A stretch of DNA of 53,350 nucleotides, taken from NCBI GenBank assembly GCA_014190275.1, contig BJGE01000008.1:1-53350 (forward strand). Reading direction: 5' to 3'. This stretch comes from Actinomycetes bacterium. Its GTDB lineage: Bacteria > Actinomycetota > Actinomycetes > S36-B12. This document shows positions 51,954 to 53,350 of the stretch, piece by piece. Position numbers and translations under genes: made by a program. Within the stretch, counting starts at the first letter, position 1, and every line of letters starts with the position of its first letter. Under the pieces are notes generated by a model. It ran no database searches. It was not told the origin of the DNA and saw nothing but the letters and a program-made list of their open reading frames with translations.

Positions 51954-53350
51954 TTGGCCGCCACTCGCACTTTCGAAGTCACCCCACTTTCCCCCGAACT
52001 TCGCCGGGCCTCATTCGCCAAGATTCGCGAACCGCTTGCGGTCCCGGATCTCCTAGCACTGCAAACCGCAAGCTTCCAGTGGCTCCTGGGGCGATCCGAA
52101 TGGCAAGCGCGAGTAGCGGCAGCCATCGCCGCCGGCAATACCGAAATCCCCCAGTCCTCGGGCCTGACGGAGATCTTCGAAGAGATCAGCCCGATCGAGG
52201 ATTTCGCCGGATCGATGTCATTGTCTTTCCGCGATCATCGATTCGAGCCTTCCAAGTACACCGTTGATCAGTGCCGTGAGAAGGATGTAACGTACTCGGC
52301 ACCACTGTTCGTCACCGCTGAATTCGTGAATAACGAGACCGGCGAAATTAAGTCGCAGACCGTTTTCATGGGCGACTTCCCACTCATGACGGACAAGGGC
52401 ACTTTCATCATCAACGGCACCGAGCGGGTGGTGGTCTCGCAGCTGGTGCGGTCTCCGGGAGCCTATTTCGAGCGTTCCGTTGATAAGGCAACCGACAAAG
52501 ATGTTTATATTGCCAAGTTGATCCCGAGCAGGGGAGCCTGGCTGGAATTCGAGATCGACAAGAAGGACCTCGTGGGAGTGCGGGTTGACCGCAAACGTAA
52601 GCAACCGGTCAGTGTGCTGCTGAAGGCCCTTGGCATGACAACCGAGCAGATAGTTGAGCGTTTTGGTCAGTATGAGACTTTCATGGCAACCTTGGAAAAG
52701 GATCACATCGCCACCCAGGAAGATGCACTGCTTGATATTTATCGCAAGTTGCGTCCGGGTGAACCGCCCACGCTTGAAAATGCCAAGAACCTGCTGGACA
52801 ATTTTTACTTCAATGCCAAGCGCTATGACCTAGCCAAGGTTGGGCGTTACAAGATAAACAAGAAGCTCGGGCTTGACCTACCACTGACTCAGAGTGTCTT
52901 GACGCTCGAGGACATTGTGGCAACGGTTGAATACATAGTCCGTTTGCACGCCGGCCTAACCACCATGGAAGGCCCCCGCGGCGAGGTCGCCTGCGCGACC
53001 GACGACATCGACCACTTCGGCAACCGGCGTCTGCGCACCGTGGGAGAACTGATCCAAAATCAGATCCGCACCGGACTATCGCGGATGGAGCGCGTGGTAC
53101 GTGAGCGCATGACCACCCAAGATGTCGAAGCGATCACTCCGCAGACCCTGATCAACATTCGCCCGGTGGTGGCTTCGATCAAGGAGTTCTTCGGCACCTC
53201 TCAGCTTTCGCAGTTCATGGATCAAACCAACCCGCTTGCCGGTCTTACCCACAAGCGCCGTCTGTCGGCACTTGGCCCGGGTGGTCTGTCCCGGGAACGC
53301 GCTGGCTTCGAGGTCCGTGACGTCACCCCCTCCCATTCCGGCCGCATGTG
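51954..53350 (+). CDS. rpoB: DNA-directed RNA polymerase subunit beta, N-terminal part (3' truncated by window)
   Basis: TTG start ([37 protein letters not shown]) open to the window end; [46 protein letters not shown] (rifampicin region). Confidence 0.97.
   Translation, partial: MAATRTFEVTPLSPELRRASFAKIREPLAVPDLLALQTASFQWLLGRSEWQARVAAAIAAGNTEIPQSSGLTEIFEEISPIEDFAGSMSLSFRDHRFEPSKYTVDQCREKDVTYSAPLFVTAEFVNNETGEIKSQTVFMGDFPLMTDKGTFIINGTERVVVSQLVRSPGAYFERSVDKATDKDVYIAKLIPSRGAWLEFEIDKKDLVGVRVDRKRKQPVSVLLKALGMTTEQIVERFGQYETFMATLEKDHIATQEDALLDIYRKLRPGEPPTLENAKNLLDNFYFNAKRYDLAKVGRYKINKKLGLDLPLTQSVLTLEDIVATVEYIVRLHAGLTTMEGPRGEVACATDDIDHFGNRRLRTVGELIQNQIRTGLSRMERVVRERMTTQDVEAITPQTLINIRPVVASIKEFFGTSQLSQFMDQTNPLAGLTHKRRLSALGPGGLSRERAGFEVRDVTPSHSGRM

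Noticed and set aside
1-53350. Mobile elements, prophage, biosynthetic gene cluster or defence island
   Set aside because: No transposase, integrase, phage structural, restriction, toxin-antitoxin, PKS or NRPS signatures found in any listed ORF.

Overview
This is a gene-dense, actinobacterial-type chromosomal window (Actinomycetota by gene content and order; genus not resolvable from sequence alone). It is mostly conserved core genome. I found no phage, transposon, CRISPR or toxin-antitoxin locus. In order it holds: the end of an acyltransferase gene, a HAD-IB phosphatase and an acyl-CoA ligase; a glutaredoxin-like gene, rex, and a SUMT-like/uroporphyrinogen-III synthase fusion; a cytochrome c maturation block (ResA-like, CcdA, ResB, CcsB); a menaquinone block (menA/E/B/C/D/F/G); a complete 14-gene nuoA-N operon followed by a polyprenyl diphosphate synthase; rarD; korAB, divergent from a compact three-gene set of NuoB/NuoC/NuoI paralogues; yajQ; tRNA-Tyr, tRNA-Thr, tRNA-Met; rpmG, hadA/hadB-like genes, a CysS-tail/GT2-like fusion, murB; an aminotransferase; tRNA-Trp, secE, nusG, rplK, rplA, rplJ, rplL and the 5' part of rpoB. 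rpmG (55 aa) and rpoB (TTG start, open at the window end) are absent from the supplied ORF track. The strongest candidate for something undescribed is the orphan NuoB'-C'-I' module beside korAB: all predicted FeS ligands are kept, but there is no NuoD or membrane arm next to it and the NuoB' quinone-pocket segment is lost. Other points of note: a near-perfect Rex operator on the nuo promoter (Rex is encoded in the same window), the lack of hemA/hemC/hemB/hemL beside rex-hemD, perfect 27-bp repeats in nusG with a similar acidic tail on L10, and an elaborate rplL-rpoB intergenic region (UUCG-loop terminator, 16-bp G/T repeats, 10-bp-phased GACAAA hexamers, promoter-like site).
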